Source: Roseovarius sp. (lineage in GTDB: Bacteria > Pseudomonadota > Alphaproteobacteria > Rhodobacterales > Rhodobacteraceae). Taken from it: a DNA stretch of 64,000 bases. Positions 7,973 through 17,164 of the stretch are shown piece by piece. The notes under the pieces are model-generated. The model searched no databases. It saw only the letters and a program-made list of their open reading frames with translations, and was not told the origin of the DNA. The stretch covers positions 19,268 to 83,267 of the forward strand of contig JAJFIA010000015.1 of the NCBI GenBank assembly GCA_021775255.1, in the 5' to 3' direction. The position numbers and the translations under genes are program-made. Every line of letters starts with the position of its first letter. Position 1 is the stretch's first letter.

Positions 7973-9712
7973 CTATTCCCAACAGCTAACCAAAACTGTC
8001 ATATCCGAGGCCTGCCGGGTGAGGGTTTCGGGCGGAATATGATTTTGGTCCGATGTCTCATTCACTGTAATTCCTGCCCGTTGCAAAATTTGCGTCAACG
8101 CCTCGGTTCCTGCGGCAAAGCTCACGCCGTCAGGCAGTTGCCGCCCGTTCTGGCGGGCGGGCAAGAGCATCCCCAAAACCGCACCTCCTGCATCAATCAC
8201 CGGTCCGCCGGTATCGCCATCAAGGGCGGCAAGCGCCAGGCGTTTCATTCCCGGCTCGCCGTTCAGGCCGCGCAAATCGGCCAATTGGCCAAAGGTCATG
8301 GTTGGCGCGCCCAAAATCCCGCCATAAGAATATCCCGCCACCGCGATATCCGAATGCAGGCGCGGCACAGAGCGTTGGAATGCGGCAACAAAAAGGGGTG
8401 CAAGCGGCTCTTTCGGGCGCAAAATGGCAATGCCAAGCACGGCATCATCGGCCAGCACTTCGGCCTCATGATCCCCATCAATGGTGATCCGGGTGCAGCT
8501 TTGCACAACCTCATCCGTGGTCACAACCGTGCCGGTTTTGTCCACATAAAATCCCGACCGTGACAGCCTGGGCTGGCGGATCTGAAGCCCGGCCAGAAGA
8601 TCAATCCGCTGATCCTCATTCGATCCCGCAGCCGGATCAAGCACACCGTCGATGGGCTCAAAACTGGCCAGCATCCGGTCCAGAACCCGCTGCCTGCGGG
8701 CCTCATCGCCCGAAGGCCAGACCAGCGTGAACCCCTTGATCATCCCGCCTTCAAGCCAGGCCTGGGTATGGGATATGATCTGCGCGTTCTCTCCCACCAG
8801 CGAAAAGGCCTTGCCACTGATTTCGCGCGGGCCATTGGGCGGCACGATCTCAAGCGTCTGCATGATGTCATAAAGCCCGGCTAGGGTGGCCTCATCGCCC
8901 TGCTGGCTGATCATCAAAGCCCGCACCTGGCCGTTACCAACCGGATTATAATGCACAAAGGGCGGCTCGTATTTATCAAATTTCACCAGTTCCATAGGCA
9001 GGATCATTGCGATGCCTGCGCCCTTATTGCGCACCACCTCAAGCCCAAGCCCCTCGAACGCGGAATTATACTGCCGCATCAGCTCATTGCGCTGAAAGGT
9101 GGTCAGCACGCCGGTTTCTTCAAAATTATTACGCTCCTGCCAGCGCGACATCGAGCCGCGCGTACCCCGGCCATAGGCCCCGTCAATCGCGCCATCATAA
9201 AACCCGGCCCATTTCAGCGCGACCTGCAATTGCTTGCGCTGCTCGCGGCTCAGAAGGCTTTCGCCTGCAAGCGCCTCAGGTTTTGTTTCCCGGGTGTAAT
9301 CAGGCTGGGCATGCGTGCTTGCCTCGACAATCTCAGGCTCGGAACTGGCCTCGGCCTCCTGCCCGGAAGGCTGGTGCAATGTATTTACCCCATCGGGCCA
9401 GAATTGTTGCTGGTAGGCGGTACTTCTGGCGATATAACTGTCTTGCGGGATCAGCCGATCGGCCTTGTAAACCGCAAGAACCTGCCGGGCATCACCTGGG
9501 GAATATGGCCCCAAGACAACCGCAAACCACCCGTTCGAGATGGCAAACCCGTTCACATCCTGCAAATTGGCCGCATAACGGCGAATGGTTTGCTCTGCAC
9601 TTGCAAGGCTTGGCAGTGCCTCTACCTGAATCCAGGCCTGATCCTCAGCCCTGGACAGAGTTGCCGGAAAAACCAGATACACCGCGAGAAATACCGCCCA
9701 GACATACCGCAT
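7973..9712 (-). CDS. SPOR and peptidoglycan-binding protein with a degenerate trypsin-like domain
   Basis: 579 residues, exported: signal peptide 1-22 with cleavage after SRA. Residues about 25-100 form a SPOR-like repeat, 153-215 a peptidoglycan-binding fold with GAIDGAYGRGTRGSMSRWQ, and 385-520 a chymotrypsin-like domain. The triad positions look altered: the His site reads VVTTDEVV (E401), the Asp site reads DAVLGIAIL (G427), and the Ser site reads DGDTGGPV (T501). The protein would therefore bind cell wall without classical proteolysis, perhaps as a scaffold. It is periplasmic and monocistronic, convergent with the ThDP enzyme gene. Confidence 0.85.
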   Translation of the reverse strand: MRYVWAVFLAVYLVFPATLSRAEDQAWIQVEALPSLASAEQTIRRYAANLQDVNGFAISNGWFAVVLGPYSPGDARQVLAVYKADRLIPQDSYIARSTAYQQQFWPDGVNTLHQPSGQEAEASSEPEIVEASTHAQPDYTRETKPEALAGESLLSREQRKQLQVALKWAGFYDGAIDGAYGRGTRGSMSRWQERNNFEETGVLTTFQRNELMRQYNSAFEGLGLEVVRNKGAGIAMILPMELVKFDKYEPPFVHYNPVGNGQVRALMISQQGDEATLAGLYDIMQTLEIVPPNGPREISGKAFSLVGENAQIISHTQAWLEGGMIKGFTLVWPSGDEARRQRVLDRMLASFEPIDGVLDPAAGSNEDQRIDLLAGLQIRQPRLSRSGFYVDKTGTVVTTDEVVQSCTRITIDGDHEAEVLADDAVLGIAILRPKEPLAPLFVAAFQRSVPRLHSDIAVAGYSYGGILGAPTMTFGQLADLRGLNGEPGMKRLALAALDGDTGGPVIDAGGAVLGMLLPARQNGRQLPDGVSFAAGTEALTQILQRAGITVNETSDQNHIPPETLTRQASDMTVLVSCWE

Positions 9713-9899
9713 AATAAATTACCCTACCTTTTAGGCCGTCAAAATTTCGGCCCTTGTTTCCTGTCTTTTAACAAATCTTTGCGCGAACGCACTCAAAAAC
9801 GCACAAAACAGGATAAATTTTAAATGTGCACAGTAACCGGTTTTGCAGCCAGATGGCTTTAACTAGCACAGCCCGCATGCCATAAGGCCCGCGCATGAC

Positions 9900-11117
9900 A
9901 TGAAATTGCATAAGGCCCCAAATGTGCTGAATTCCTTTGTTCTTTTGGTCACGATACTGACGGCGGGCCTTCTTGTTTATCCCAAACTGTCCAATGCGCG
10001 CCTGTGGCGGGCCTCAATCACCCCTCTGGCGTCGATCATCGGCAGCGGTTTTCTGGTGCTTGGGCCGATCCTCAATGTCTCATACGGGCGTTATGCGCTG
10101 GCGATCATGCTGGTGCTATGCGCTGTGGCTTATCTGTTCGGGGCCAGCATCCGCTATAATATCGCCATTCTTGATCAGGAGGAAAAACCGCGCTCGGGGC
10201 TGGAGCACTGGCTTGAGATCCTGTCAGCCTGGGCGCTGGCTTTTGCCTATGTCATATCCGTCACCTATTATCTTAACCTGTTTGGTGCCTTTGGCGTGCG
10301 CCTGACCCCGGTGGATGACATATTCCATGCCCGTATCCTGACAAGCGCCGTGCTGATCCTGATCCTGCTGGTGGGCTGGGGCCGCGGCTTTTCGGCGCTG
10401 GAGCGGATGGAGCAGGTCTCGGTCGGGATCAAACTGGCGATCATCTCGGGGCTGTTATTTGGCCTTGGGGTCTATTTTGTGCAACAGGCGCAGCACGGCG
10501 CGCTGGTGCTCACCCCCCCGGCTCTGGGCATATGGAATGGGCTGACCCTGGCTTTTGGTCTGATTGTCACGGTGCAGGGTTTCGAAACCTCGCGCTACCT
10601 CGGGGGGAGCTATTCGGCCCGTACCCGTATCCGCTCGATGCGGTTGGCACAGCTACTTTCAACCGCTATCTATCTGATATATATTGGTTTCCTGTCGTTT
10701 TCCTTTCCGGCAGGCACGCTCACACTGGACGAGACAACCATTATTGACCTGATGCAGATTGTCGCCCCCATCCTGCCGATCCTGCTGGTTGCCGCGGCAC
10801 TCAGCGCGCAATTCAGCGCCGCCGTGGCCGATACCAGCGGCTCGGGCGGGCTGATCGTTGAGCTGACCAAAGGCCGGATTTCCGCGCGTCAGGGCTATGC
10901 CATTCTGGTGGGGATCGGCCTGGTCATGACCTGGACATATGATGTGTTCCAGATCATCAGCCACGCCTCGCGCGCCTTTGCGCTTTACTATGCCCTGCAG
11001 GCGGCCATTGCCACAGTGACGGCCGTGCGGCAAAAGCACACCGGCAAGGCCCTGTTATTCATGGCGGCGACCCTGCTCGCGGTGCTGATCGTGATCTTTG
11101 GCCGGGCGGTTGAATAA
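9900..11117 (+). CDS. Polytopic membrane protein, APC/LeuT-like permease
   Basis: 405 residues with about 11 hydrophobic segments spread over the whole length (for example 9-26, 37-58, 64-83, 105-127, 144-161, 177-195, 210-227, 254-275, 288-310, 331-348 and 380-400). The glycines and broken helices near ASIIGSGFLVLGP and FGLIVTVQGFETSRYLGG resemble TM1 and TM6 of amino acid-polyamine-organocation transporters. No substrate can be assigned. It sits alone between the divergent protease-like gene and the tmRNA gene, with no clear ribosome binding site directly ahead of the ATG. Confidence 0.7.
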   Translation: MKLHKAPNVLNSFVLLVTILTAGLLVYPKLSNARLWRASITPLASIIGSGFLVLGPILNVSYGRYALAIMLVLCAVAYLFGASIRYNIAILDQEEKPRSGLEHWLEILSAWALAFAYVISVTYYLNLFGAFGVRLTPVDDIFHARILTSAVLILILLVGWGRGFSALERMEQVSVGIKLAIISGLLFGLGVYFVQQAQHGALVLTPPALGIWNGLTLAFGLIVTVQGFETSRYLGGSYSARTRIRSMRLAQLLSTAIYLIYIGFLSFSFPAGTLTLDETTIIDLMQIVAPILPILLVAAALSAQFSAAVADTSGSGGLIVELTKGRISARQGYAILVGIGLVMTWTYDVFQIISHASRAFALYYALQAAIATVTAVRQKHTGKALLFMAATLLAVLIVIFGRAVE

Positions 11118-11284
11118 GGGCTTTGCCGGTCAGGGGCCATCATGCGGAAATACCATGACGGAATCATGCGCCGCCGCTGCTGGTTAGTTTCCTGGAATGC
11201 GGTTTGAAAAGTGCAGGCTTCTGTTGCCAGGTGCCTGCGAACCCCGCCTGACCTTGCTAGAGGCCAGGGCTTAGTTTTTCGGTT

Positions 11285-11525
11285 TTTCCGACTGCTTACG
11301 CAGCAAGAGCTACCGGAGCACGATTGTCATTTGCAATTGTACTATGTGAACCGATAACGGTGGCATCCCGCCGAAACAAAGCAAACCCCTTTAGACGTTC
11401 GTCGATCCTGTTTCGACCCCATGATCCCCAAATGAAGGATAATTGGTGGAGTCGCCGGGTACCGCCCCCGGGTCCGATCCGCTTATTACGAGCGCGTTTA
11501 TGTTCATAGTCCCCGAAAGGACAGC
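11285..11525 (-). ncRNA. ssrA: tmRNA (permuted, two-piece), tag ANDNRAPVALAA
   Basis: Transcribed on the minus strand in the alphaproteobacterial order, acceptor piece first. The acceptor piece ends with CCA at 11446-11444 and holds a T-arm CCGGG-GGCGGTA-CCCGG. Its CGACTCC strand pairs with GGGGTCG at the start of the coding piece (11420-11414), giving a complete 7-bp acceptor stem across about 23 removed bases (11443-11421). The coding piece continues with AGGATCGACG and the resume codon GCA (11334-11332), encodes the 12-residue tag, and stops at TAA (11298-11296). Outer ends are estimates. It rescues stalled ribosomes and marks products for ClpXP and related proteases; sspB at 34966 encodes the adaptor. 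Confidence 0.95.
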
Positions 11526-11626
11526 TTATATATAAGCCATCCGCATGGGATTGCCAAGGGAAGGGTCGGGTAAACCGGGATATTTTGCGCAATCAATGTC
11601 GATCATTGTCGGTGCAAGCGGGCGGT

Positions 11627-11845
11627 TTATCTCTGGCTGCGCTGCCTTGCCTCGCGGATTACGGCTTCGGCAAGCACAATAAAACAGTAAAATGTCAGCA
11701 AAAGACCGGCGGGCAGGGGGCCGATCAGGCCTTTGTGCAACAGGATCCACACAACGATGATTCCCCCAAGAATGGCCAGGGTCAGCCGAAGATCGGCCAC
11801 GAACATCTTGAAGAGTTCCTTGAATACGTCGCCAATGATATTCAT
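11627..11845 (-). CDS. Small two-helix membrane protein
   Basis: 72 residues. An amphipathic start (MNIIGDVFKELFKMF) is followed by two hydrophobic segments, about 19-36 and 43-62, and a basic tail (REARQRSQR), predicting an inner-membrane hairpin with both ends in the cytoplasm. The ATG overlaps the stop of the COG4280-like gene by four bases (ATGA), so translation is coupled and the two proteins are probably a complex or pair. No known family is recognised. Confidence 0.8.
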   Translation of the reverse strand: MNIIGDVFKELFKMFVADLRLTLAILGGIIVVWILLHKGLIGPLPAGLLLTFYCFIVLAEAVIREARQRSQR

Positions 11846-12594
11846 GATATGCTCCTTGCAAATTTTTCACCGATCAGACGAACCAGCCCAATGCCCAGCA
11901 GTAAAAACGCGGCGGCAAGGGCAATAAGAACAAGATCGGCACCGGGCCATTCAACGCCAAGCCCTTCCCCCGTCCAGAACACACCAAATGCCGACAGCAT
12001 CACTCCGACACCAAATTTAAGGGTGTTTTCAGGTACTTGAGCCAATGGCTTGTGGACAAAAGCCCCAATACCCAGGACCAGAAGGCAGGCAGCCAGGGCA
12101 CCCAGGGAGGCCTCCCACAACAGCCCTTTGCCGGTCCCCACCGCGATGACGATAAACACCACTTCCAGACCTTCAAGAAGCACGGCCTTGAAAGCGGCGA
12201 TACCGGCAATCCATTGCAGCGTATCCTGCGTGCCGGTCTGGGATTGCAACGCGGCGGATTCCTCGGCGAAGGCTTCAATTTCATCATGAAGCGGCAATAT
12301 CCCGGCCGCGCGAAGAATTGCTTTGCGCAGCCATCCCATGCCAAAAAGCAAAAGCAATATGCCGACAAACAGTTGCAGAATATGGATGGGAATGAATTGA
12401 AGCGCCGGGCCAAGGATGAGGATGATCAGGGCCAATACCCCGAGCGCCGCAAGCGTGCCCAGAATGGCCGGGCGCCAGCCGCGCGTTGTGCCCACCGCCA
12501 GCACAATGGTGAATGCTTCGACAACCTCGACGATTGACGCGAGGAAGGTTGCTGTGATGGCCGGAAACATTATTGTCCAGAAATCTGGTGGCAT
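11842..12594 (-). CDS. COG4280-like polytopic membrane protein, possible metal transporter
   Basis: 250 residues with six to seven hydrophobic helices. Two helices carry paired acidic motifs, SIVEVVEAFTIV near 20-31 and LLEGLEVVFIVIAVG near 139-153. The second resembles the REGxE motif of FTR1/ILT iron and lead permeases, and the repeat suggests an internal duplication. I recall similar proteins as COG4280 uncharacterised membrane proteins. Iron or another cation as substrate is inference. GGAG lies 8 bases before the ATG. It is coupled to the small membrane gene downstream and divergent from the RpiR regulator at 12688, which probably controls it. Confidence 0.75.
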   Translation of the reverse strand: MPPDFWTIMFPAITATFLASIVEVVEAFTIVLAVGTTRGWRPAILGTLAALGVLALIILILGPALQFIPIHILQLFVGILLLLFGMGWLRKAILRAAGILPLHDEIEAFAEESAALQSQTGTQDTLQWIAGIAAFKAVLLEGLEVVFIVIAVGTGKGLLWEASLGALAACLLVLGIGAFVHKPLAQVPENTLKFGVGVMLSAFGVFWTGEGLGVEWPGADLVLIALAAAFLLLGIGLVRLIGEKFARSIS

Positions 12595-12687
12595 TGTCTT
12601 CTCCAGTAGGATTTGTTGTAAAAACTACACTTGTGTTGTTAGCATAACATTATTGTATGTCGTAATTGCAACGTCTATATTGTGATC

Positions 12688-13551
12688 ATGGATGAAATGT
12701 CATTTACACAACGGCTTGCAGCGGCCCCTGCCGGGCTGACACCGGGCGAACGGCGGGTGATTGACTATCTTGCCAACAATCGTGAAATGGCGCTTTTGGC
12801 CTCGGCCGCTGACATGGCAAAACAGATTGGCACCAGCGATGCAACGGTGATCCGAACGGCCCGTAAAATCGGGTTTTCCGGGCTGGAAGAGCTACGGCGC
12901 GGTCTGGCCGGTGATCTGCGGCGTGATCTTACACTGTCTGAGCGCATCGCGAATGATCTGCGTAATACCGATGGTGGTGTATCGGGGATCGTTGCGCAAA
13001 CCATCAAAACCCTGCAAGCCACCTTGGATGCCCTGATGACAAATGCCTCAGAAGATATGGAAAGCGCCATGGATGTGCTGACACAGGCAAAACGCCTTCA
13101 GATCTTCGGAATCGGGCCGTCCGGGCATCTTGCCGGTTACTTTTCGGCACAGATGCGGCGGTTGGGGGCGGATGCACGGCCCTTGCGGCAGACCGGATTA
13201 CAGATGGCGGATGATCTGATCGGTTTGCAGGCGGGGGATGCAATACTGGCCCTGGCCTATGATCGCCCATATCCCGAGATTACCGCGCTGATTGATCGGG
13301 CCATCGCCCTGAAACTGCCGGTAATTCTGATTACATCGCCAGGGCCGGTTTTGCCTGATTACCGGGCTGATATCGTGTTGCGTGTGGCCCGCGGACGGGC
13401 CGATGGTTTTGGGTTGCACGCCGGAACGCTTGCCTTGCTGGAGGCAATCCTGGCGGGTTTTGCCGCGTCGCTGCCCGAGAAGGCACGCAAAGCGCTGGAT
13501 TCCCTGAATGCCGCCCGCAAAGCTATCTCAGGCGATGGGATGGGGCTATGA
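12688..13551 (+). CDS. MurR/RpiR family transcriptional regulator
   Basis: 287 residues. The N-terminal HTH_6 domain spans about 5-80 (LTPGERRVIDYLANN, then DMAKQIGTSDATVIRTARKIGFSG). A SIS sugar-phosphate-binding fold follows at about 125-260 (IFGIGPSGHLAGYFSAQMRRLG, ILALAYDRPYPEI). A GTG at 12682 is also in frame, but the ATG at 12688 fits homologues better. The AT-rich divergent region it shares with the COG4280-like gene probably holds its operator. The effector is unknown; RpiR proteins usually sense phosphorylated sugars or related metabolites. Confidence 0.9.
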   Translation: MDEMSFTQRLAAAPAGLTPGERRVIDYLANNREMALLASAADMAKQIGTSDATVIRTARKIGFSGLEELRRGLAGDLRRDLTLSERIANDLRNTDGGVSGIVAQTIKTLQATLDALMTNASEDMESAMDVLTQAKRLQIFGIGPSGHLAGYFSAQMRRLGADARPLRQTGLQMADDLIGLQAGDAILALAYDRPYPEITALIDRAIALKLPVILITSPGPVLPDYRADIVLRVARGRADGFGLHAGTLALLEAILAGFAASLPEKARKALDSLNAARKAISGDGMGL

Positions 13552-13604
13552 TGCGCCGATGCGACAAGCCGGAATTGCAGTGTTTGGAAACTGGTTAACC
13601 AGAA

Positions 13605-13632
13605 AAAGCAGCGCCGTTTGGGGCGCTGCTTT
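13605..13632. terminator. Bidirectional terminator after rpiR and the BCCT gene
   Basis: AAAGCAGCGCC (13605-13615), loop GTTTG, GGCGCTGCTTT (13622-13632): a perfect 11-bp stem flanked by A and T residues. It lies between the converging ends of the RpiR gene and the BCCT gene. Confidence 0.85.
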
Positions 13633-13645
13633 CCAGATTTTTCGA

Positions 13646-15472
13646 TTACTCGGCGGGCTGCGCCTCTCCGACGCCTGATTTTTCACGCTTGCCGTCATTG
13701 TAAAGCGCTTTGGTCAGGGCCACTACCATCAGCCCCATCACCATGGTGAAGGGCAGGGCGCCGATGATCATCGCGTTCTTGAGCGCATCCATCGGGTTGT
13801 TTTCACCCGCCGCCACGATCAGCGTGCCAATCACCGCCGTCAGGATCAGGCCCCAGATGATCCGGTGTTTGATGCCGGTCTCCTGTGCGCCGCCTGACAT
13901 GATGGTGTTCATCACCAGAATGCCCGAATCCGCCGAGGTGACCAGAAAGGTCATGATCAGCACCACGCTCATGATCGAGATACCGGTCAGCAGGCTGCCA
14001 TCAATCATCTGGCCCAGGGTGACAAACAACTTGGCGGTGTTCGACGCCGCCGAAATGACACCACCGGCATCGCCGTTCAGTTCAAGATCCACCGCTGTGC
14101 CGCCAAGGATGGTCATCCAGGCAAAACACACCAGCGCCGGCGCGATGACACAGCCCAGAATGAACTCACGCACGGTCCGGCCCTTGGAGATACGCGCCAG
14201 AAACAGCCCGACAAATGGTGAAAACGCGATCCACCAGGCCCAGTAGAACGTGGTCCAGCCCGATTGCCAGCTAAACAGGCGCTGTTCAGTGCCCGCCGCG
14301 TAGGCGGCTGTGAGCGTGGCCTCATCAAGATTGGCCGCAGCACCTTCCAGGCCGGATTTGAACCCGTCAAAACTGCCCCAGGCATTCGTCGCCCCGCCAA
14401 TCAGATCAGCGGCCAGCGGTTTGGCCGCCTCGGGCAGGGCGGCCGCAAAGGCATCGGCCGATTGCGGCCCGTAAGCGCCAAAGCTAAGCTGCAGGAAGTG
14501 CAGGATATAATCCACAATCGCCGTGGCATAGGTGGTCATGGCAAAGAAGAACGAGCCAAAGATCACGAAGGTCAGCAGCAGGATAAGCGACAGCACCAGA
14601 TTGAGGTTCGAGAGGTACTTAACCCCACGCCCCACGCCCGATACCGCCGACAGGATCGACATGCCCATGATGACAATCAACCCGGCAATCAGGCCAACCT
14701 TGCTTGGGGCCGGTGTGTCGCCGCTCATATCCATGACCCATTCGACCCCGGATATGGAATAAAGCCCGTCGATCAGTTGCGATACGCCAAACCCGATGGT
14801 GACAGACACGCCCAGAATGGTGGCAACCACGCCCAGCACATCTACCACATGGCCCAGAAAACCGTTCATCAGCTTGCCAAAAAGTGGCGTTAATGCCGAA
14901 CGGATGGTCAGCGGCATATCGCGCGTATAGGCGTAATAAGCCAGGCTGAGACCGGTCACCACATAGATTGCCCAGGCATGAAAGCCGTAATGCAGGAAGG
15001 TATAGCGAAAGCCCGATTGCATCGATGCGGCTGTTTTGGGGGCAACTTCACCCTGTAAAATAACCGGGTTTGAACCCCAAAGGCCCAAAGGCTCGGCGGT
15101 GGCAAAGACCATCAGGCCCACACCAAGGCCTGCACCAAACATCATCGAAAACCATGAAAAATTGGAAAATTCCGGCGCTTCACCGGCGGTGCCCATCACC
15201 TTTTTGCCTGATTGCGGCAGCGCGGCCACGACAAAGAGGAAGATGGCAAAAATGCCGACGATAATGATGTAAAAGGTGTTGAATTTTTCCAGCAGCAAAC
15301 CATTGAAGCTGCCCAGCGTGCCGTTTGCATTGGCTGGAAAAACCAGCGCCCATAGCACGAGGCCCACCATGATACCCTTGCTGATCAACGCGATGGGCAG
15401 GCTGTTATTGTGGTAAAAACCGCCCTCCTGCGTCTTGATCTGAAGGTCCGTAAACGGAGCTTTGATTGACAT
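13646..15472 (-). CDS. BCCT family transporter (betaine/carnitine/choline type)
   Basis: 608 residues with 12 predicted membrane helices. Family hallmarks are the glycine-rich TM3 segment MMFGAGLGVGLMVFATAEPLGLWG and the aromatic TM8 segment TTFYWAWWIAFSPFVGLFLARISKGRTVREF. At the place where BetP carries Asp in GMGIDLM, this protein has Gly, as in GLGVGLM. The insert around 345-395 is long and Ala-rich. The likely substrate is a quaternary ammonium or sulfonium compound such as glycine betaine or DMSP; choosing between them is not possible from sequence. It is monocistronic and convergent with the RpiR gene. Confidence 0.92.
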   Translation of the reverse strand: MSIKAPFTDLQIKTQEGGFYHNNSLPIALISKGIMVGLVLWALVFPANANGTLGSFNGLLLEKFNTFYIIIVGIFAIFLFVVAALPQSGKKVMGTAGEAPEFSNFSWFSMMFGAGLGVGLMVFATAEPLGLWGSNPVILQGEVAPKTAASMQSGFRYTFLHYGFHAWAIYVVTGLSLAYYAYTRDMPLTIRSALTPLFGKLMNGFLGHVVDVLGVVATILGVSVTIGFGVSQLIDGLYSISGVEWVMDMSGDTPAPSKVGLIAGLIVIMGMSILSAVSGVGRGVKYLSNLNLVLSLILLLTFVIFGSFFFAMTTYATAIVDYILHFLQLSFGAYGPQSADAFAAALPEAAKPLAADLIGGATNAWGSFDGFKSGLEGAAANLDEATLTAAYAAGTEQRLFSWQSGWTTFYWAWWIAFSPFVGLFLARISKGRTVREFILGCVIAPALVCFAWMTILGGTAVDLELNGDAGGVISAASNTAKLFVTLGQMIDGSLLTGISIMSVVLIMTFLVTSADSGILVMNTIMSGGAQETGIKHRIIWGLILTAVIGTLIVAAGENNPMDALKNAMIIGALPFTMVMGLMVVALTKALYNDGKREKSGVGEAQPAE

Positions 15473-15819
15473 GACATTTCCCTGTTATCTGTTTCAAATA
15501 AAGGAAAACGGGCAGGTTGTTTATTTTCTTGAAACTATCATTTGTTGTCTTTTGCGCGATTTCCTATGGATACTATCTCATAATTGGGTGTTTCTTAATA
15601 TGATAAATTACGACACTCTCAAAACCAGTTGCGACGTAAAATCGGTAAATTGAAACCTGAAATGCAGACATGAGCCCGGCAATTTCTGAGGATTTACAAT
15701 CAAAATACTGTGTTATGGCTTGAGCTTTCCACCGTATATTGTGTGCGTCGCGGTGCTTGTATTTACGTTTGCATTCCTGTTTTGTGACCAGATAAATCGC
15801 AGGAGTCAGGAGCCAAGAC
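15473..15819. other. AT-rich divergent intergenic region
   Basis: 347 bases between the BCCT gene (minus) and the class V PLP enzyme (plus). It must hold both promoters. GGAG at 15811-15814 is the ribosome binding site of the downstream gene. The G+C content is clearly lower than in the flanking genes. I see no strong hairpin, RNA gene or convincing small ORF; the frames that run through it have no ribosome binding sites. Confidence 0.6.
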
Positions 15820-17046
15820 ATGCGTGACACATTGGATATTGAATATGTCCGGGCAAGTTTCCCGGCTTTTTCCGAGCCCGGTTTGCAAGGTCAGGCGTTC
15901 TTTGAAAATGCCGGCGGATCTTATACCTGCGCACAGGTGATCAGCCGGCTTGAACGCTATTATCGCCAGCGTAAAGTACAGCCCTACGGCCCTTATGAGG
16001 CGAGCCAACTGGCGGGTGCGGAAATGGACGAGGCCCGCAGCCGCCTGGCGGAAATGCTTGGGGTGGAAACGGATGAGCTGAGCTTTGGCCCCTCGACCAC
16101 GCAAAACACCTATGTTCTGGCACAGGCGTTCCGGCAATGGCTGAGCCCCGGCGATGCCATCATCGTGACCAATCAGGATCACGAGGCCAATTCCGGCCCG
16201 TGGCGGCGGCTGGCAGACGCGGGCATTGAGATACGCGAATGGAAGATCGACCCGGATACCGGGCATTTGCCGCGTGAGGCGCTGGAAAATCTGCTGGATG
16301 AGCGGGTGAGGCTGGTGTGTTTCCCGCATTGCTCGAATGTGGTGGGAGAGATCAACCCGGTGACGGAAATCACCGCCCGCGCCCATGCGGCGGGGGCGTT
16401 TGTCTGTGTTGATGGGGTGTCATACGCGCCGCATGGCTTTGCCGATGTGGGCGCCATGGGGCCGGATATCTATTTGTTTTCAGCCTATAAAACATACGGG
16501 CCGCATCAGGGGATCATGGTCATGCGCCGCGCCCTGGGCGAATTGCTACCCAATCAGGGGCATTATTTCAATGCCGGGTGTCTTTACAAACGCTTCACCC
16601 CCGCAGGCCCTGATCATGCACAGATTGCCGCCTCGGCCGGGATGGCGGATTATATGGATGATCTGGCGGATCATCACGCGATCAAAGGCGATGCCCGCGC
16701 GCGCTGCGCTGACGTGCATGATCTGATGCGGGCCCATGAAACAGAAATGCTGCAGCCGCTGCTGGATATGCTGAGCGCGCGCAATTCGGTGCGCCTCTTG
16801 GGGCCGGATCAGGCCGCAAAGCGCGCCCCGACTGTGGCGCTGGCCTTGCAGGGATCGGGGTTTGAGGCGGCCGCAAAGCTGGCAGAACGCGGGATCATGG
16901 CGGGGGGCGGGGATTTTTATGCGATACGCGCGCTTGAGGCCATGCGGGTTAACCCCGATCACGGCGCATTACGTCTGAGTTTTGTGCATTATACCTCGCC
17001 TGCCGAGCGGGATAAGCTGCTTGAGGCGCTGGATGATATTTTATAG
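15820..17046 (+). CDS. Class V aminotransferase / cysteine desulfurase-like PLP enzyme
   Basis: 408 residues with the fold-type I pattern. A SFGPSTTQNTY phosphate loop lies near 88-98, VDGVSYAPHG near 197-206 provides the PLP-ring Asp198, and the Schiff-base lysine is K224 in LFSAYKTYGPHQG. The SAYKTYGPHQG motif is typical of cysteine desulfurase-like proteins that lack a dedicated Fe-S partner; no suf or isc gene adjoins it. The exact reaction (desulfurase, lyase or aminotransferase) is not determined. The start is supported by GGAG 6 bases upstream. It is preceded by a long AT-rich intergenic region and followed by trgA. Confidence 0.85.
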   Translation: MRDTLDIEYVRASFPAFSEPGLQGQAFFENAGGSYTCAQVISRLERYYRQRKVQPYGPYEASQLAGAEMDEARSRLAEMLGVETDELSFGPSTTQNTYVLAQAFRQWLSPGDAIIVTNQDHEANSGPWRRLADAGIEIREWKIDPDTGHLPREALENLLDERVRLVCFPHCSNVVGEINPVTEITARAHAAGAFVCVDGVSYAPHGFADVGAMGPDIYLFSAYKTYGPHQGIMVMRRALGELLPNQGHYFNAGCLYKRFTPAGPDHAQIAASAGMADYMDDLADHHAIKGDARARCADVHDLMRAHETEMLQPLLDMLSARNSVRLLGPDQAAKRAPTVALALQGSGFEAAAKLAERGIMAGGGDFYAIRALEAMRVNPDHGALRLSFVHYTSPAERDKLLEALDDIL

Positions 17047-17164
17047 GGCAAAATAATCGGCGGTCACACTGTCAAGGATAATATGCGCTGCCTCTTGTGC
17101 AGATGGGGCCGGGCGCGGTAATCATGTATAACGCAAATTTATTGGTCAAGCCCCGGAGAATATC

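Noticed and set aside
7946..8563. Long plus-strand frames opposite the SPOR/protease-like gene (also 8951-9823)
   Set aside because: They are antisense to a gene with clear domains and their translations lack protein-like character.
11296..11592. 98-codon frame ending ANDNRAPVALAA
   Set aside because: Only the last 12 codons are translated, as the tmRNA tag; the rest is structured RNA and the removed intervening piece.
15573..15830. Minus-strand 85-codon frame upstream of the class V PLP gene
   Set aside because: AT-rich intergenic sequence, no ribosome binding site, overlaps the start of a well-supported gene.
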